Shown: in pieces, positions 46,501 to 59,200 of the stretch
How the letters are laid out: every line of letters begins with the position of its first letter
How positions within the stretch are numbered: the first letter of the stretch is position 1
Assembly (NCBI RefSeq): GCF_030450125.1
Contig: NZ_CP123923.1
Coordinates: 186,001 to 250,000, forward strand
DNA length: 64,000 nt
Origin: Streptomyces sp. WP-1
Lineage (GTDB): Bacteria; Actinomycetota; Actinomycetes; Streptomycetales; Streptomycetaceae
Direction: 5' to 3'
Program-made: the position numbers and the translations under genes
Notes under the pieces: model-generated
The model's database searches: none
What the model saw: the letters and a program-made list of their open reading frames with translations, nothing else
What the model was told of the DNA's origin: nothing

Positions 46501-49500
46501 CCACGCGCCCGGAGACGACGCTGGCGGCGCTGCCGGTGAGCAGGTGGCCCTCGACGCCCTCGGGGACCTCCGGGAGGCCGGCGCCGTACCCCTGGTAGGA
46601 CATGCCGACGAACACACCGGTGCGGCTGCCCTTCATGGCGGCCGGGTCGATTCCGGCGCGCTCGAACGCCTCCCAGGTGGTCTCCAGGAGCAGGCGCTGC
46701 TGGGGGTCCATGGCGAGCGCCTCGCGCGGTGAGACCCCGAACAGCGCGGCGTCGAAGTCGCCCGCGTCGTAGAGGAATCCGCCGTCGCGCGCGTACGTCC
46801 TGCCCGGGGTGCCCGGGTCGGGGTCGTAGAGGCCCTCGACGTCCCAGCCGCGGTCCTCGGGGAACCCGGAGATGGCGTCGCCGCCGGACGTCACGAGCCG
46901 CCACAGGTCCTCGGGTGAGCCGACTCCGCCGGGGAGGCGGCAGCTCATGGCCACGATGGCGATCGGTTCGTCGCCGTCGGCGGCGGTGCGCCCCTCGGGC
47001 CGGGCGGTGTCCTGCGCGCCGAGCAGTTCGGTGCGCAGGAACTGGGCCAGGGTGGTGGCGTTGGGGTAGTCGAAGACCAGGGTGGTGGGCAGTTTCAGAC
47101 CGGTGTCGGCCGTGAGCTTGTTGCGCAGGTCGACGGCGGTGAGGGAGTCGAAGCCGAGGTCGTTGAACGCCCGGTCCGGTGCCACGGCCGCGCTGCCGTC
47201 GTGGCCGAGCACGGCGGCGGCGTGGCCCCGGACGAGGTCCACCAGGGTGCGGTCCCGCTCGGCCGCCGGCAGCCCGGCCAGCCGTGCGGCGAGCGCGTTG
47301 CCCGTGTCGGCGCCACCGGCGGCCGGGGCGTCCAGGGCGCGGGCCGCCTCGGGGACGTCGGAGAACAGGGCGCTGGGCCGGGTGACGGTGAAGGGGCCGA
47401 TGAACCGCTGCCAGTCGAAGTCCGCGACGGTGAGGGTGGTCTCGTCGTCGGCCAGCGCCTGCTGGAGCGCGGAGAGGGCGAGGGCGGGGCGCATCGGCGG
47501 CAGGCCGCGTCGGCGCAGCATCTCCTCGCCGTCGCCGACCCCGGCCATGCCGCCCTCGGCCCAGCCGCCCCAGGAGACGGCGAGCGCGGTGCGTCCGCGT
47601 GCCCGCCGGTGTTCGGCGAGGGCGTCCAGGTAGGCGTTGGCCGCCGCGTAGGCGGCCTGGCTGGCGCCGCCCCAGATGCCGGCGCCCGAGGAGAACATGA
47701 CGAACGCGTCGAGTTCCTCGTCGGCCAGCAGTTCGTCCAGGTGGGTGGCGCCCGCGGCCTTCGCGGACACCGTACGGGCGAACCCGGCCGGGTCGCTGTC
47801 CTCGATCATGGCGTGGTCGCCGACGCCCGCGGCGTGCACGACGGCGGTCACCGGGTGCTCGGCGAGCAGCGCGGCCAGCGCCTCGCGGTCGGCCATGTCG
47901 CAGGCGACGACGGTCACGCGTACGCCCGTCTCCTCCAGCTCCGCCTGCAGCGCGGCGGCACCGGGGGCGTCGAGGCCGCGACGGCTGGTCAGCACCAGGT
48001 GCTCGGCGCCCGCACCGGCGAGCCAGCGGGCCACATGGCCGCCCAGCGCGCCGGTGCCACCCGTGATCAGCACGGTGCCGCGCGGCGACCACTCCGGTGC
48101 GGGGTGGGTGGTGCGGGTGGCCCGGACGAGCCGGCGCCCGTAGACACCGGAGGCGCGGACCGCCACCTGGTCCTCGGCCCGCTGGCCGAGGACGGCGGTG
48201 AGGCGGGCCGCCGTACGGGCGTCCAGCAGGTCCGGCAGGTCGATCAACCCGCCCCAGCGTCGCGGGTGTTCGAGCGCGGCGGCCCGGCCGAAGCCCCACA
48301 CCTGGGACTGGAGCGGGCGGTCGACGCGGTCGGAGCGTCCGGTGGCCACCGCGCCGCGCGTGGCGCACCACAGCGGGGCATCGATGCCCGCGTCGCCGAG
48401 CGCCTGCGTCAGGCAGAGGGTCGCGGCGAGGCCGTACGACAGACCGGGCGGCCCGGCCGGGGCGGTCTCGGTATCGGAGTCAGAGTCGGCGTTGGTATCG
48501 GCGTCGGCATCGGCGAGCAGGGAGAGTACGCCGGTCACCGGGCCGATGTCGGCCAGTTCGCGGGCCAGTGTGCGGCGGTCGGTGCCGGGGCCGGCGACGA
48601 GCGTGACCGGTGCCGGGCCGCGCCCGGTGAGCGCGCCGCGGACCGAGGCGGTCCACTCGTTCTCCTCGGCCACCACGAGCAGCCAGGCGCCGGTCACACC
48701 GGGCTGCGGGAGCGCGCCGAGCGGCTTCCAGGTGACGCGGTAGCGCCAGCCGTCGACCACGGACCGCTCGCGGCGCTGCCGGCGCCACGCGGACAGCCGG
48801 GGCAGAAGCGCGCTGAGCGAGGCGTCCGCGCTCACGCCGAGGGTCGCGGCGAGGGACTCGGCGTCCTCGCGCTCCACGCTGTCCCAGAACCCGGAGTCCG
48901 CCGCGTCGGCCGGGTCGCCGGCGGCGGCGGCCGGGTCCTCGTCGCCCGCCAGCCAGTAGCGCTCGTGCTGGAAGGCGTAGGTGGGCAAGGTGACCCGGTG
49001 GGCGCCGGGGAGGAGGGCCCGCCAGTCGGGGGACGCGCCGCGCACGTAAAGTTCGGCGAGCGCGGCGACGACGGCCTGCCGTTCGGGACGGTCGCCGCGC
49101 AGCACGGGCACGGCGGCGGTGTCGTCCAGGCAGCCCTGCGTCAGGGCGGTGAGGACACCGCCGGGGCCGATCTCGACGAACGTGGTCACACCCGACTCGT
49201 CGAGGGTGTGCACGCCGTCGGCGAAACGGACCGCCTCGCGGACGTGTCGTACCCAGTACTCCGGGGTGTACGGCTCCGCCAGTCGGCCGGTCAGGTTCGA
49301 AACGACGGGAATCCGGGGCTCGTTGAAGGTCAGGTCCCCGATGGTCCGGGCGAACTCGTCCAGCATCGGGTCCATCAGCGGCGAGTGGAACGCGTGGCTG
49401 ACCTTCAGCCGGGATGTCCTGCGGCCCTGCCGGGCGAAGACCTCCGCGATCTCCAGCACGGCGCCCTCGGCCCCGGAGAGCACCACGGACCGGGGGCCGT

Positions 49501-52500
49501 TGACCGCCGCGACGCCGACCTGCTCGGTCAGATGCGGCAGCACCTCTTCCTCGGTCGCCTGTACGGCGACCATCGCGCCGCCACCGGGCAGCGCCTGCAT
49601 GAGCGCGGCACGGGCCGAGACCAGCTTCACCGCGTCGTCCAGCGACAGCACTCCCGCCACATGCGCGGCAGCGATCTCGCCGACCGAGTGACCGGCGACG
49701 TAGTCCGGGCGCACACCCCACGATTCGAGGAGGCGGTACAGCGCCACCTCGACCGCGAACAGCGCCGGTTGGGCGTTCCCGGTCTGGTGCAGCGACTCGG
49801 CGTCGACGTCGAACGGCGTCTCCAGACGCGCGCACACCTCGTCGTACGCATCGGCGAACACGGGGAACGCCTCGTACAACTCACGTCCCATACCCGGGCG
49901 TTGGGATCCCTGACCCGAGAACAGGAAGCCGACCTTGCCCTCGGAGCGGGCGCGCCCCAATATCACGTTGGGGGCCGGTTCGCCGCCTGCGAGGGCGGTG
50001 AGGGCGTGGCGGAGTTCGGCGGGGTCCTGGGCCAGGAGTACGGCGCGGTCCTCGAAGGTCTCGCGGGTGGCCAGGGAGTAGCCGATGTCGGGGGCCGTCC
50101 AGCCGTCCGTCGCGTCGAGGTGGCCGGCGAGCCGGGCCGCCTGGGCACGCAGGGCCGGCTCGCTCTTGCCCGACAGGATCCACGGCACGAGTGCGCCGGA
50201 GTCCGGGGTCGGGGGCAACTCCGCTGCGGCGGGGGCCTGTTCGATGATGGTGTGGGCGTTGGTGCCGCTGACCCCGAAGGACGAGATCGCGGCGCGGCGC
50301 GGGCGGTCCGAGGCGGGCCAGTCGACGGCCTCGGTCAGCAGCCGTACCGCGCCCGTCGACCAGTCCACGTGCGGCGTCGGCTCGTCGGCGTGCAGGGTCC
50401 GGGGCAGGACGCCGTGGCGCATCGCCATGACCATCTTGATCACACCGGCGACGCCCGCGGCGGCCTGGGTGTGGCCGATGTTGGACTTCAACGAGCCGAG
50501 CAGGAGCGGCTGTTCGCGGTCCTGTCCGTAGGTCGCGAGCAGCGCCTGCGCCTCGATCGGGTCGCCCAGCTTCGTCCCCGTACCGTGTGCCTCCACGGCG
50601 TCCACGTCGGCCGGTGTGAGACCGGCGGAGGCGAGGGCCTGCCGGATGACCCGCTGCTGCGCCGGACCGTTCGGGGCGGTCAGACCGTTGGACGCGCCGT
50701 CCTGGTTGACCGCGCTCCCCCGGACCACCGCGAGAACCTCATGGCCGTTGCGCACGGCGTCGGACAGGCGCTCCACGAGCACCACACCCACGCCCTCGGA
50801 CCAGCCGGTGCCGTCCGCGTCCGCGCCGAAGGCCCGGCAGCGGCCGTCGGGTGACAGTCCGCGCTGGCGGCTGAACTCCACGAAGACGTTCGGACTGGCC
50901 ATGACGGTGACACCGCCGGCCAGGGCCATCGTGCACTCGCCGGCGCGCAGCGACTGCATGGCCAGGTGCAGGGCGACCAGGGAGGAGGAGCAGGCGGTGT
51001 CGATGGTGACGGCGGGGCCTTCGAGGCCGAAGGTGTAGGCCACGCGCCCGGAGACGACGCTGGAGGCGCCGCCGACGAGCCGGTGTCCCTCGACGCCTTC
51101 GGGCGTGCGGTGCGCGTCGGCTCCGTAGCCCTGGTAGGCCATGCCGACGAAGACGCCGGTGCGGCTGCCGCGCAGCCGGCCGGGGGTGATCCCGGCGCGT
51201 TCGAACGCCTCCCACGAGGTTTCCAGCAGCAGCCGCTGCTGCGGGTCCATGGCCAGTGCCTCGCGCGGGGAGATCCCGAAGAAGCCCGCGTCGAAGCCGG
51301 TCGCGCCGTAGAGGAATCCGCCGTCGCGCGCGTAGGTCTTGCCGGGGCGTTCGGGGTCGGGGTCGTAGAGGCCCTCGACGTCCCAGCCGCGGTCCTCGGG
51401 GAACCCGGAGATCGCGTCGCCGCCGGACGCCACCAGGTCCCACAGGGCCTCGGGCGAGTCGACGCCGCCGGGCAGGTGGCAGCTCATCGCGACGATGGCG
51501 ATGGGCTCGTCGTCGGCCGGGTGCCGTCCTCGCTCCTGCGGTACGGCGGTCCGCGCGCCGAGGAGTTCGCTTTCCAGGAAGCGGGCGAGCGCACCGGCGC
51601 TGGGGTGGTCGAAGACCAGGGTGGGCGGCAGTGCGAGGCCGGTCGCCGCGTTGATCCTGTCGCGGAGTTCGACGGCGGTCAGGGAGTCGAAGCCGAGGTC
51701 CTTGAAGGCCCGGTCGGGCTCGATCTCACCGCTGCCGCTGTGGCCGAGGACGGCCGCGACATGCGCGCGGACCAGGTCGAGCAGGGTCCGGCTGCGTTCG
51801 GCCTGCGGCAGTTCGGCGAGCCGGGCCGTCAGTGACGCGGCGCCGGTCCCGGCGCCGGCAGGCGCCGCGGTGCGGGCGCGACGCACCTCGGGCACGTCGG
51901 ACAGCAGGGCGCTGGGGCGGCCGAGGGTGAACGGTCCGATGAACCGTTCCCAGTCGATGTCGGCCACGACGACCGCGGTGTCGTCGCAGTCCAGGGCGCG
52001 CTGGACCGCGGTCACGGCGAGCGCGGCGGGCAGGGTGACGACGCCGCGGCGGCGCAGGTGTGCCTCGTCGGCGTCGGTGACCATGCCGCCGTCGGCCCAG
52101 GGGCCCCAGGCGATCGCGGTGGCGGTCAGGCCCCGGGCCCGGCGCCGGGCGGCGAGCCCGTCGAGATGGGCGTTGGCGGCGGCGTAGGCGGTCTGGCCGC
52201 CGCTGCCCCACACGCCGGCGATCGAGGAGAAGAGCACGAAGGCGTCCAGCTCCTGGTCGCCGAGCAGTTCGTCCAGGTGGGTGGCGCCGTGGGCCTTCGC
52301 CGCGAGGGTGCGGGCGAAGTCGTCCGGTGTCAGTTCGTCGAAGGGGGTGAACTGGGGCACGCCCGCGGCGTGGAAGACGGCGGTGACGGTGTGTTCGGCG
52401 AGCAGGGCCGCCACCGCGTCGCGGTCGGCGATGTCGCAGGCGGCGAGGGTGACGCGGGCGCCCAGCTCCTCCAGTTCGGCCTGGAGCGCGGGCGCGCCGG

Positions 52501-55500
52501 GGGCGTCGGCGCCGTGGCGGCTGGTGAGCACCAGGTGCTCGGCGCCCGCAGCGGCGAGCCAGCGGGCGATGTGCCCGCCGAGGGCGCCGGTACCGCCGGT
52601 GACCAGGACGGTGCCGCGCGGCGACCACGGCCGGCCGGTGCCGCCGCGGGCGTGGTCGAGCCGGGCGGTGAACACACCGGAGGCGCGGACGGCGACCTGG
52701 TCCTCCCGCTCCCCCGGGCCGTCCGTGGCACCGGTTCCCTCGCCGTCCATGGCGCCGGATCCCGGGGCGTCCATGGTGCCGGTTCCCTGGGCGAGTACGG
52801 CGGCGACACGTCCGGCGGCGCGTTCGTCCACGGTCGCGGGCAGGTCGATCAGGCCGCCCCAGCGGTGGGGGTGTTCCAGCGCGAGGGTGCGGCCGAGGCC
52901 CCACACCTGGTGCTGTACGGCGCTGAGCGGGGCGTCGTCGGAACGGCCGGTGGCGGCCGCGCCACGAGTGGCGCACCACAGCGGCGCGTCGATGCCGGCG
53001 TCGCCCAGCGCCTGCGCCAGGGCCACGGTCCGGGCGAGGCCCTGGGAGAGCGCGGGGTGCGCGGGCGAGGGCGTCTCGTCGGTCGCGAGCAAGGACAGAA
53101 CGCCGTCGAAGGATCCGGCCCGGGCCAACTCACCCGCCAGGAGGGCGCGGTCGGCGGTGGCGTCCACGGTCAGGGGGATCAGCCTTGCGCCGCGTCCGGT
53201 GAGGGCCGCGTGGACCGTCCGGGCCCACTCGTCGCCCTCGTTCGCGACGAACAGCCAGGTGCTGCCCGAGAGATCGCCCGCGGACAGGCCGTTCAGCGGC
53301 TGCCAGGTCAGGTGGTAGCGCCAGCCGTCCACGGCGGACTGCTCGCGCCGCCTGCGTCGCCAGGCGGACAACTTCGGTACGACGACGTCCAGTTCGTCGG
53401 GGCTCAGCTCCAGCGTCGCGGCGAGGGACTCGGCGTCCTCGCGCTCGACGCTCGCCCAGAAGTCGGCGTCGACCGCGTCCACGGCGGCCGTCTCGGCCTC
53501 GGGGGTCTCCAGCCAGTAGCGCTGCTGCTGGAAGGCGTAGGTGGGCAGGTCGACGCGGCGGGCGCCCGGGAAGAGGGCTCCCCAGTCGGGGGACGCGCCG
53601 TGCACGTGCAGTTCGGCGAGCGCGGTGACGACGGCCCGGGGTTCGGGGCGGTCGGCGCGCAGGACGGGGATGGTGACGATGCCGTCCGCACAGCCCTGCG
53701 CCATGCCGCTGAGGACACCGCCGGGGCCGATCTCCACGAAGGTGGTCACGCCCAACTCGTGCAGGGTGTGCACGCCGTCGGCGAAACGGACCGCCTCACG
53801 GACGTGTCGTACCCAGTACTCCGGGGTGTACGGCTCCGCCAGTCGGCCGGTCAGGTTCGAAACCACGGGAATCCGGGGCTCGTTGAAGGTCAGGTCCCCG
53901 ATGGCCCGGGCGAACTCGTCCAGCATCGGGTCCATCAGCGGCGAGTGGAACGCGTGGCTGACCTTCAGCCGGGACGTCCTGCGGCCCTGGGCGGCGAACG
54001 CCTCGGCGATCGCGGCGACTTCGTCCTCGGCACCGGAGACCACGGTCGACCGGGGCCCGTTGACCGCCGCGATGCCGACCCGGCCGGTCAGGTACGGCAG
54101 TACCTCGTCCTCGGTCGCCTCGACGGCGGCCATCGCGCCGCCCTCGGGGAGCGCCTGCATCAGCGCCGCACGCGCCGACACCAGCTTCGCGGCGTCCTGG
54201 AGCGACAGCACCCCGGCCACATGCGCGGCCGCGATCTCGCCCACCGAGTGACCGGCCACGTAGTCCGGCCGCACGCCCCAGGACTCCAGCAGCCGGAAGA
54301 GGGCCACCTCAAGGGCGAACAGCGCCGGCTGGGTGTGGCCGGTACGGTTCAGCTGCTCGGCGTCCAGGTCGAGCGTGACGTCGAGGTGGGCGCGGATCTC
54401 GTCGTAGGCGGCGGCGAACGCGGGGAAGGCGTCGTACAGTTCACGGCCCATGCCGAGCCGCTGGGAGCCCTGGCCGGAGAAGAGGAACCCGGTCCTGTCG
54501 CCGAGGCGGCCCGTGTTCTGCACGACAGTCGCCGAGGGGGTGCCGGACGCCAGGGCCCGTACGCCCTCGGTGAGTTCTGCCAGACTCCCGCCGACGACCG
54601 CCGCCCGGCGGTCCCAGGCGGTGCGGGTCGTGGCGAGGGAGAAGCCGATGTCGGCCGGTGCGCAGCCGCGGCCGTGGTCCTCCACGAAGGCGAGCAGGCG
54701 TTGGGCCTGGGCGCGCAGCGCGGCCTCGGTCCTCGCCGAGAGCACCCACGGCCGCACACCCGCGGCGGGGGCTTCCGCCGGTTCGGTGGCGGGCTCCGCT
54801 TCGAGGGGCGGGGCCTGCTCGATGATCGTGTGCGCGTTGGTGCCGCTGACGCCGAAGGAGGAGACGGCGGCGCGCCGGGGGTGGTCGGACTCGGGCCAGT
54901 CGACGGCCTCGGTGAGCAGCCGTACCCCGCCCGCCGACCAGTCGACCTGATCGGTCGGCGCGTCCACGTGCAGCGTCCGCGGCAGCACGCCGTTGCGGAT
55001 GGCCATGACCATCTTGATGACCCCGGCGACGCCGGAAGCCGCCTGGGTGTGCCCGAGGTTGGACTTGACGGACCCGAGCCACAGCGGCCGGTCCTCCGGG
55101 TGCTCCTGGCCGTAGGTGGCAAGCAGCGCCTCCGCCTCGATCGGGTCGCCGAGGGTGGTGGCCGTGCCATGCGCCTCGACCGCGTCGACCTGGGAGGCGG
55201 TCAGACGGGCGTTCTCCAGCGCCTGCCGGATCACCCGTTCCTGGGAGGGGCCGTTCGGGGCGGTGAGGCCGTTGGAGGCGCCGTCCTGGTTGACGGCGCT
55301 GCCACGGATGACGGCGAGGACGTCATGGCCGAGCCGGCGGGCGTCGGACAGCCGCTCCAGCAGCAGGACGCCGACGCCCTCGGACATGCCCGTGCCGTCG
55401 GCGGTGGCGGAGAACGCGCGGCAGCGGCCGTCAGGCGACAGGCCGCGCTGGGCGCTGAACGCGACGAAGGTGTTCGGGGTGGCCATCACGGTGGCACCGC

Positions 55501-56191
55501 CCGCCAGGGCGAGCGAGCACTCGCCCCGGCGCAGCGCCTGCGCGGCCAGGTGGAGCGCGACCAGGGAGGACGAGCAGGCCGTGTCGACGGTGACCGCCGG
55601 GCCTTCGAGACCGAGGGCGTAGGAGATGCGGCCGGAGACCACGGCGGCGGTGTTCGCGGTGACGAGGTGGGCCTCGATGTCGCTGTCGCCCGGCCGCTGG
55701 AGGTAGGCGTGGTCCTGTCCGTTGGTGCCGACGAACACACCGGCCCGGGTGCCGCGCGCGGTGACGGGATCGATGCCCGCGCGTTCGAACGCCTCCCACG
55801 AGGTCTCCAGCAGCAGCCGCTGCTGCGGGTCCATGACGAGGGCCTCGCGCGGCGAGATCCCGAAGAACGCGGGGTCGAAGTCCCCGGCGTCGTGAAGGAA
55901 TCCGCCCTCGCGCACATAGCTGCGGCCGGTCCGGCCGGGCTCGGGGTCGTAGAGCGCGCCGAGGTCCCAGCCCCGGTCGGTGGGGAACCCGGAGATGCCG
56001 TCGCCGCCCGAGGCGACAAGCCGCCACAGGTCCTCGGGCGAGGCGACACCGCCCGGGTAGCGGCAGGCCATACCGACGATGGCGACGGGCTCGGTGTCCT
56101 TCGCCTCCAGCTCACCCAGCTGCCTGCGGGTCTGGCGCAGGTCCACCATCACGCGCTTGAGGTAGTCCCTGAGCTTGTCGTCGTTCGACAT
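37568..56191 (-). CDS. pteA4: Type I PKS, four consecutive ketoreducing modules (polyol builder)
   Basis: Giant modular PKS of 6207 aa. Order: docking helix ([20 protein letters not shown]), then four KS-AT-KR-ACP modules, and a C-terminal docking region (LDRLESVIG onward, ending [11 protein letters not shown]). All four ATs are malonyl type ([14 protein letters not shown] with HAFHS). All four KRs carry Trp before the catalytic Tyr (A-type) and intact Tyr/Asn. No DH or ER is found; only short AT-KR linkers. Four malonate extensions each ending in a hydroxyl give a 1,3,5,7-tetraol segment, matching modules 8-11 of filipin (C7-C13 oxygens). The ATG at 56191 follows GAGGA. It is 38 nt from pteA5 and 36 nt from pteA3. 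Confidence 0.95.
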   Translation of the reverse strand: MSNDDKLRDYLKRVMVDLRQTRRQLGELEAKDTEPVAIVGMACRYPGGVASPEDLWRLVASGGDGISGFPTDRGWDLGALYDPEPGRTGRSYVREGGFLHDAGDFDPAFFGISPREALVMDPQQRLLLETSWEAFERAGIDPVTARGTRAGVFVGTNGQDHAYLQRPGDSDIEAHLVTANTAAVVSGRISYALGLEGPAVTVDTACSSSLVALHLAAQALRRGECSLALAGGATVMATPNTFVAFSAQRGLSPDGRCRAFSATADGTGMSEGVGVLLLERLSDARRLGHDVLAVIRGSAVNQDGASNGLTAPNGPSQERVIRQALENARLTASQVDAVEAHGTATTLGDPIEAEALLATYGQEHPEDRPLWLGSVKSNLGHTQAASGVAGVIKMVMAIRNGVLPRTLHVDAPTDQVDWSAGGVRLLTEAVDWPESDHPRRAAVSSFGVSGTNAHTIIEQAPPLEAEPATEPAEAPAAGVRPWVLSARTEAALRAQAQRLLAFVEDHGRGCAPADIGFSLATTRTAWDRRAAVVGGSLAELTEGVRALASGTPSATVVQNTGRLGDRTGFLFSGQGSQRLGMGRELYDAFPAFAAAYDEIRAHLDVTLDLDAEQLNRTGHTQPALFALEVALFRLLESWGVRPDYVAGHSVGEIAAAHVAGVLSLQDAAKLVSARAALMQALPEGGAMAAVEATEDEVLPYLTGRVGIAAVNGPRSTVVSGAEDEVAAIAEAFAAQGRRTSRLKVSHAFHSPLMDPMLDEFARAIGDLTFNEPRIPVVSNLTGRLAEPYTPEYWVRHVREAVRFADGVHTLHELGVTTFVEIGPGGVLSGMAQGCADGIVTIPVLRADRPEPRAVVTALAELHVHGASPDWGALFPGARRVDLPTYAFQQQRYWLETPEAETAAVDAVDADFWASVEREDAESLAATLELSPDELDVVVPKLSAWRRRRREQSAVDGWRYHLTWQPLNGLSAGDLSGSTWLFVANEGDEWARTVHAALTGRGARLIPLTVDATADRALLAGELARAGSFDGVLSLLATDETPSPAHPALSQGLARTVALAQALGDAGIDAPLWCATRGAAATGRSDDAPLSAVQHQVWGLGRTLALEHPHRWGGLIDLPATVDERAAGRVAAVLAQGTGTMDAPGSGAMDGEGTGATDGPGEREDQVAVRASGVFTARLDHARGGTGRPWSPRGTVLVTGGTGALGGHIARWLAAAGAEHLVLTSRHGADAPGAPALQAELEELGARVTLAACDIADRDAVAALLAEHTVTAVFHAAGVPQFTPFDELTPDDFARTLAAKAHGATHLDELLGDQELDAFVLFSSIAGVWGSGGQTAYAAANAHLDGLAARRRARGLTATAIAWGPWADGGMVTDADEAHLRRRGVVTLPAALAVTAVQRALDCDDTAVVVADIDWERFIGPFTLGRPSALLSDVPEVRRARTAAPAGAGTGAASLTARLAELPQAERSRTLLDLVRAHVAAVLGHSGSGEIEPDRAFKDLGFDSLTAVELRDRINAATGLALPPTLVFDHPSAGALARFLESELLGARTAVPQERGRHPADDEPIAIVAMSCHLPGGVDSPEALWDLVASGGDAISGFPEDRGWDVEGLYDPDPERPGKTYARDGGFLYGATGFDAGFFGISPREALAMDPQQRLLLETSWEAFERAGITPGRLRGSRTGVFVGMAYQGYGADAHRTPEGVEGHRLVGGASSVVSGRVAYTFGLEGPAVTIDTACSSSLVALHLAMQSLRAGECTMALAGGVTVMASPNVFVEFSRQRGLSPDGRCRAFGADADGTGWSEGVGVVLVERLSDAVRNGHEVLAVVRGSAVNQDGASNGLTAPNGPAQQRVIRQALASAGLTPADVDAVEAHGTGTKLGDPIEAQALLATYGQDREQPLLLGSLKSNIGHTQAAAGVAGVIKMVMAMRHGVLPRTLHADEPTPHVDWSTGAVRLLTEAVDWPASDRPRRAAISSFGVSGTNAHTIIEQAPAAAELPPTPDSGALVPWILSGKSEPALRAQAARLAGHLDATDGWTAPDIGYSLATRETFEDRAVLLAQDPAELRHALTALAGGEPAPNVILGRARSEGKVGFLFSGQGSQRPGMGRELYEAFPVFADAYDEVCARLETPFDVDAESLHQTGNAQPALFAVEVALYRLLESWGVRPDYVAGHSVGEIAAAHVAGVLSLDDAVKLVSARAALMQALPGGGAMVAVQATEEEVLPHLTEQVGVAAVNGPRSVVLSGAEGAVLEIAEVFARQGRRTSRLKVSHAFHSPLMDPMLDEFARTIGDLTFNEPRIPVVSNLTGRLAEPYTPEYWVRHVREAVRFADGVHTLDESGVTTFVEIGPGGVLTALTQGCLDDTAAVPVLRGDRPERQAVVAALAELYVRGASPDWRALLPGAHRVTLPTYAFQHERYWLAGDEDPAAAAGDPADAADSGFWDSVEREDAESLAATLGVSADASLSALLPRLSAWRRQRRERSVVDGWRYRVTWKPLGALPQPGVTGAWLLVVAEENEWTASVRGALTGRGPAPVTLVAGPGTDRRTLARELADIGPVTGVLSLLADADADTNADSDSDTETAPAGPPGLSYGLAATLCLTQALGDAGIDAPLWCATRGAVATGRSDRVDRPLQSQVWGFGRAAALEHPRRWGGLIDLPDLLDARTAARLTAVLGQRAEDQVAVRASGVYGRRLVRATRTTHPAPEWSPRGTVLITGGTGALGGHVARWLAGAGAEHLVLTSRRGLDAPGAAALQAELEETGVRVTVVACDMADREALAALLAEHPVTAVVHAAGVGDHAMIEDSDPAGFARTVSAKAAGATHLDELLADEELDAFVMFSSGAGIWGGASQAAYAAANAYLDALAEHRRARGRTALAVSWGGWAEGGMAGVGDGEEMLRRRGLPPMRPALALSALQQALADDETTLTVADFDWQRFIGPFTVTRPSALFSDVPEAARALDAPAAGGADTGNALAARLAGLPAAERDRTLVDLVRGHAAAVLGHDGSAAVAPDRAFNDLGFDSLTAVDLRNKLTADTGLKLPTTLVFDYPNATTLAQFLRTELLGAQDTARPEGRTAADGDEPIAIVAMSCRLPGGVGSPEDLWRLVTSGGDAISGFPEDRGWDVEGLYDPDPGTPGRTYARDGGFLYDAGDFDAALFGVSPREALAMDPQQRLLLETTWEAFERAGIDPAAMKGSRTGVFVGMSYQGYGAGLPEVPEGVEGHLLTGSAASVVSGRVAYTFGLEGPAVTVDTACSSSLVALHLAIQSLRGGESTMAVAGGVNVMAVPAAFVEFSRQRGLAADGRCKAFGAGADGTGWAEGVGVVLVERLSDAVRNGHEVLAVVRGSAVNQDGASNGLTAPNGPAQQRVIRQALASAGLTPADVDAVEAHGTGTKLGDPIEAQALLATYGQDRERPLLLGSLKSNIGHAQAASGVAGVIKMVMAMRHGVLPRTLHADEPTPHVDWSAGAVRLLTEPVDWPEADRPRRAAISSFGVSGTNAHTIIEQAPTAEPAPVAPVEVTSPTVPWVLSGKTEAALRAQAERLLALAADGAGPSLTDTAFSLATTRAALEHRAAVVGADHDRITEGLRALACGAPAPGVALGRADTGQVGFLFSGQGSQRVGMGRELYDAFPVFAAAYDEACAHLDRHLDRPLREVAFGENGHDDGADLNRTAFTQPALFAHEIAVHRLLESWGVRPDYLAGHSVGEIAAAHVAGALSLEDAATLVTARAALMQALPAGGAMIAVQATEDEVRPHLTDGTDIAAVNGPESVVVSGTKDAVTAVADLFARQGRKTNRLTVSHAFHSPLMDPVLADFTRVVSGLRFETPRTPVVSNLTGELVDTYTPDYWVRHVREAVRFADGVRTLGELGVTTFVETGPGGVLSAMTQGCLDDAVTVPSTRSGSAEPEAITGAVARLHVLGVPVDWAAFFAGRGARRAELPTYAFQHQRYWLRTTAPTATAAPTDAVEAGFWETVEREDAQSLAATLDLPAEQLDAVLPRLSAWRRQRRRESAVEGWSYDTSWKPLSGLRTHELPGDWLFLTTAETRSDEAPSGGSSSGAEGPWPGEDASAAAEPTAAEWASAVADGLTARGARLIRVTVDPAADRDALLRQLGDVVGEFPVDGVISLLGADERPHTAHPALSVGTALTLALVQALGDAGIGAPLWALTRSAMSTGRADPVPSASQHAVWGLGRVAALEHARRWGGLIDLPDTIDDRVTGRLAATLTQSAEDQVAIRARGVFGRRLTQSRRLPQATARRDTGAAHGWSPRGTVLITGGTGALGGHVARWLAGAGAEHLVLTSRRGLGAPGAAALQAELAESGVRVTVAACDVADREALAALLAEHPVNAVVHTAGVDHLDPLETMTPDAFADVLSAKAAGALHLDALLDGRPLDAFVLFSSIAGVWGSGHQAAYAAANALLDGLAEHRRARGLPATAVAWGPWAGGGMAEGDGADERLRRRGLLPMPAPLAVAALGRALESGAATTTVADIDWDRFLPPFTMSRPSALLGDLPQAERIRTADNTPDEPGAATASPLADRLTKVPEAEQHTLLVDLVRTHAAAVLGHSGIGEVEADRAFKDLGFDSLTAVELRNRLNAETGLNLPATLVFDHPNAQALARQLRTEITGRTPSAVDEATLATAPDDEPIAIVGMACRYPGGVRSPEDLWRLVASGGDAVGEFPGDRGWDVDGIYDPDPQAAGKTYARHGGFLYDAGEFDPGFFGISPREAVAMDPQQRLLLETTWETFERAGIDAESVRGSRTGVFVGSGYQDYAATAFHAIDDSEGFFGTGNSASIMSGRIAYTLGLEGPAVTVDTACSSSLVALHWAVQALRGGECSMALAGGVMVMSTPRAFVEFSRQRGLSPDGRCKAFGAGADGTGWAEGVGMLLVERLSDARRNGHQVLAVVRGSAVNQDGASNGLTAPNGPAQQRVIRQALTSAGLTSADIDAVEAHGTGTTLGDPIEAQALLATYGRERPEGRPLWLGSLKSNIGHAQAAAGVGGIIKMVMAMRHGVLPRTLHADEPTPHVDWSAGAVRLLTEPVDWPEADRPRRAAISSFGVSGTNAHTIIEQAPPAEAEESISASGLLPWVLSAKSAAALRDQARRLLAQVRDDTSPADVGFSLATTRTALRHRAAVIGETGAELRHELGLLAAGTPSPGVVQGRPGGKVGFLFSGQGSQRLGMGRELYEAFPVFADAYDAVCARLETPFDIDAESLHQTGCTQPALFAVEVALFRLLESWGVRPDYVAGHSVGEIAAAHVAGVLSLDDAVKLVSARAALMQALPGGGAMVAVQATEDEVLPHLTDGVGIAAINGPRSVVVSGTEDAVLTVAEAFAAQGRKTSRLKVSHAFHSPLMEPMLDEFAQAVHGLTFNEPRVPVVSNLTGRLAEPYTAEYWVRHVREAVRFADGVRTLHDLGVTTFVEVGPGGVLSGMAQGCLDEAVTVPVLRGERSERRALVTALAQLHTYGVAVDWSVFFAGARKIDLPTYAFQHERYWVEAPEAVADAVVDPVDAEFWDTVEREDLRALADTLDIDAADTFGDVLPRLSSWRRQRKEQSAVDSWRYGITWKAIPDPAPQSPAHNGGVWLVPVSAAHLGDDWVTACLRGLAERGLTTLPVPVEPATDRAALTAQLAAVVGEETVAGVLSLLAVDGEAAPVAAALTVGVALSVLLVQALGDAGIGAPLWCVTRNAVGVSPAETVADPHQSQIWGLGRVAALEHAERWGGLVDLPGTVDDRIAGRLVAVLGQSAEDQVAIRERGVFARRLSRLPAARSERSWSPRGTVLITGGTGALGGHVARWLAGAGAEHLVLTSRRGLDAPGAAALQAELAESGVRVTVAACDVADREALAALLAEHPVDAVVHAAGTAEAGMLAETSLDDFAATVAAKALGALHLHELLGERELDAFVLFSSISGVWGGGGQAAYSAANAFLDGLAQHRRSLGRTATAIAWGPWAEGGMVADAGDEERLRRRGLTTLRPDRAIAALHGALSGTDGTVTVADVDWARFVVPFTVSRPSALLGDLPEVRNALAERRPPTGQGAEPSALREKLATLSEDERRRLLVDTVCAHAAAVLGHSGATAVEPDLAFRDLGFDSLTAVELRNLLTADTGLTLPATLVFDHPTPEAIARHLDGELTGGTSPDEVSVFGELDRLESVIGTAATAEETVRSGVRRRLQELLALVNSAGEQHTGSADAQRQLQDATVDDIFDLIDQDLENS
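38657..38875. repeat. 219-bp KR segment nearly identical to 43181-43399
   Basis: The KR Rossmann segment of PteA4 module 4 matches that of module 3 over 219 bp (offset 4524) with a single difference seen (GTCG versus GCCG near 38781). A probable gene-conversion tract. Confidence 0.8.
39554..40053. repeat. About 500-bp segment nearly identical to 34681-35180
   Basis: The AT C-terminus and AT-KR linker of PteA4 module 4 match those of PteA5 module 1 (offset 4873), with only scattered single-base differences seen. Together with the identical KS segment, this shows repeated exchange between these two modules. Confidence 0.8.
42370..46980 (-). other. PteA4 module 3 (predicted module 10): KS-AT(malonyl)-KR-ACP
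   Basis: KS cysteine near 46450, AT serine near 45104, KR catalytic Tyr near 42976, ACP serine near 42463. The KR reads [10 protein letters not shown], with His replacing the usual Gly four residues before Tyr; Gln at the A1-defining position is kept. The AT contains a small insert relative to its siblings ([12 protein letters not shown] near 45220-45255). Confidence 0.85.
45973..46258. repeat. 286-bp KS segment identical to 50512-50797
   Basis: No mismatch seen between the KS of PteA4 module 3 and that of module 2 over this stretch (offset 4539), which covers EAHGTGT and the following conserved region. A recent conversion tract. Confidence 0.85.
47060..51515 (-). other. PteA4 module 2 (predicted module 9): KS-AT(malonyl)-KR-ACP
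   Basis: KS cysteine near 50991, AT serine near 49686, KR catalytic Tyr near 47650 ([12 protein letters not shown]-type), ACP serine near 47144. The AT-KR linker has an acidic Asp/Thr/Ser run (near 48470-48510) that is absent from its siblings. Confidence 0.86.
51590..56095 (-). other. PteA4 module 1 (predicted module 8): KS-AT(malonyl)-KR-ACP
   Basis: KS cysteine near 55574 (EAHGTAT variant of the usual EAHGTGT), AT serine near 54246, KR catalytic Tyr near 52190 ([11 protein letters not shown]), ACP serine near 51682. The linker before KR contains repeated GxGAMDG-like units (about 52720-52800). Confidence 0.86.
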
Positions 56192-56226
56192 GTTTTACGT
56201 CCTCGGTAGCAGTGCGTGAGAGAGGT

Positions 56227-59200
56227 TCAGAGAGACCCGAGCTCTTGGTCGATGAGGTCGAACATCTCGTCGTCGGTGGCCGCGTCGATCCGGTCGAGGT
56301 CGAGCTCGCCGTCGGCGCCGGGGCCGGTGTCGGCGGTGTTCGACGCGCCGCCCTGGTGGGTGTCGGTCCACTTCCACAGCAGCGCCTTCAGCCGGGCGGT
56401 GACCTTGTCCCGTACCGCGTCCTGCGGGGCGAGCGCCCCGAGCAGCGCCTCCAGCCGGTCCAGTTCGCCGAGCACGGGCGGAGCTTCGGCGTCCGGTTCC
56501 CGTACGAGGTTCTTGTGCAGGAGCCGGGCGATGGCGACGGGGTTGGGGTGGTCGAAGACCAGGGTGGGCTTGAGCCGGAGCCCGGTCGCGGCCTTGAGCC
56601 GGTTGCGCAGTTCCACGGCGGTCAGGGAGTCGAAGCCGATGTCCCGGAAGGCGGTGGTGGGTTCGACGCGGGCGGCGGTGGCGTGGCCGAGGGCGGCCGC
56701 CGCCTGGTTGCGCACCAGGTCCAGCAGGATCTTCTCCTGGTCGGCCTCCGGCATCCCGGCGAGCCGTCGGGCCAGGGCGGGGGTGCCCGGGGCCGTGGCC
56801 TCGCCGGACGCGGCGCCGGTGTCGCCGACGAGGCCGCGCAGGACGGCGGGCAGCATGCCGGCGCGGGCCATGGCGCGCAGCCCCGGCATGTCCAGCCGGA
56901 CCGGCACGATCACCGGGCGGTCCGCGGTGAGGGCGGCGTCGAACAGGGCGAGCCCCTCCGCCGGGGTGAACGGTACGACGCCGGCGCGCCCCATCCGGTT
57001 GCGGTCGGCGTCGGTGATCCGGTCGCCCATGCCGCCGTTGTCCGTCCACAGGCCCCAGGCCAGCGAGGTGGCGGGCAGGCCCGCGGCCCGGCGGCGGCGC
57101 GCCAGCCCGTCCAGGAAGGCGTTCGCGGCGGCGTAGCCCGCGGCGCCCGCGCTGCCCAGGACCCCGGCCAGGGAGGAGAAGAGCACGAACGCGGAGAGGT
57201 CCAGGTCCCGGGTCAACTCGTGCAGGTTCAGCGCTCCGTCGGCCTTCGGGCGCAGCACGGTGTCCAGGCGCTGCGGGGTCAGGGCGGTGATCACCCCGTC
57301 GTCCAGGGCAGCGGCCGCGTGCACCACGGCGACGAGCGGGTGTGCGGCCGGGACCGAGGCCAGGAGCGCGGCGAGGGCGTCCCGGTCGGCGATGTCACAG
57401 GCGGCCACGTCGACATGCGCGCCCAAGTCGGCCAGTTCGGCGACGAGTTCGCCGACGCCCTCAGCTTCGGGGCCCCGGCGGCTGGCCAACAGGAGCCTGC
57501 GGGCGCCGTGTTCGGCGACGAGGTGGCGTGCGAGGGAGCGTCCGAGGCCGCCGGTCGCGCCGGTGAGCAGCACGGTCCCCTCGGGGTCCCACGCGGGACC
57601 GGCGGGTTCCGCGGGCGGGGTGAGGCGGGCGAGGCGCGGCACGTACAGCTTTCCGTCGCGCAGGGCGGCCTGCGGCTCGTCCAGGGCGGCGAGCGCGGCG
57701 GCCAGTGCCGGGTCGGCAGTGACATCCGGGACCGAGCCGTCCGTGTCCACGAGCAGGATCCGGTCCGGGTGCTCGGTCTGCGCCGACTTCACCAGACCGG
57801 TGACGGCGACGTGCGCCAAGTCGGTCTCGGGTCCGTCCAGTTCGGCTGCTCCCCGGGTCAGGACCACGAGTCGCGCGTCGGAGAACCGCTCGTCCGCGAC
57901 CCACTCCTGGACGACCGCCAGCACACCGGCCAGCGCCGCACGCGTCGCCGTGGCGATGTCGCCCCGGCTCGGGGCGCAGGGCAGCAGGACGTGTCCGGGC
58001 ACGGCCGTACCGTCGTCCACGGCCCCGCGCAGCGCGTCGAGGCCGGGGTAGCGGCCCCCGTCGCCGAGAACCGCCCACCCCGCGTCGGAAGCGGTGGCGG
58101 GAGCGGACGTCGCGGTGTGCTCGACCCAGTCGACCCCGAACATCCGGTCCTGGTGCGCCACGCGCGAGGCCACGACCTGCTGCGCGGACATGGTCCGGGT
58201 CCGCACGGAGGCGGCCGAGGCGACGGGGGAGCCGTCGGCGTCGGCCAGTTCGACCGCCACCGCGTCCTCGCCGACCGGCCGGACGCGGATGCGCACGGCG
58301 CCGGACCCGGGCGTCCGCACGGACAGTCCGCTCCAGGCGTACGGCAGGGACACCTCGCCCGCTATCTCGGCGCGCGACAGGCCGAGGGCGGCGTCCAGCA
58401 GTGCGGGGTGCAGTGTGTAGCGGCCCGCCCGGCCCTGCTCGGTGGCGGGCAGTACGGCCTCGGCGTACAGCTCCTCCCCCGCGCGCCAGGCGGCGCTCAG
58501 ATACGGGCGGTCCTCCACGTCCAGGGGTTCGGCGTCCGTCGGCGGCCAGAGCATCAGGTCGAAGTCCGGCGCCGGGGCGTTCCGGGTCAGTTCCCCGGTG
58601 GCGTGCCGGACCCATGGCTCGTCGGCGCCGGCCGTGGCGGGCCGGCTGAAGACGCGTACCGGGCGCCGGTCGGGGTCGTCGCCCGCGCCGAGCTGCACCT
58701 GGACGCGGACGGCGCCCTGTTCGGCCAGGACCAGCGGGGCGTCCACGTCCAGCTGGTCCAGGTGCGGGAACCCGGCCTGCCGTCCGGCGGACAGGGCGAG
58801 TTCCACGAGCGCGGCGACCGGGAGCACCGGGACACCGCCGACGGTGTGCTCCGCGGTCCAGGGCAGCTCGGCCGGGGACAGCCGGCCGGTGAACAGCATG
58901 TCCCGCGCCCCGGCGGTCTCCACCACCGCGCCGAGCAGGGCATGTCCGGCGGGGTCCAGTCCCGCCGAGGAGACGTCGGGCGCGGCCGTGCCTTCGAGCC
59001 AGTAGCGCTCGCGCTGGAAGGCGTACGTGGGCAGCTCGACCCGCTGGGCGCCGGGGAACAGCGCCCGCCAGTCCGGGGAGACGCCGTGCGCGTGCAACTG
59101 CCCGAGAGCGAGCGTGAGCGCCTGCGGTTCGGGCCGGTCGGTGCGCAGGGCGGGGACGGTGACGATGTCCGCGTCGTCCAGGCAGCCCTGGGCGAGGGCG

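Noticed and set aside
51590..56095. DH domains in the PteA4 and PteA5 modules
   Set aside because: Only short linkers lie between AT and KR; no HxxxGxxxxP or D-x3-Q/H motif was found, so these modules leave hydroxyls.
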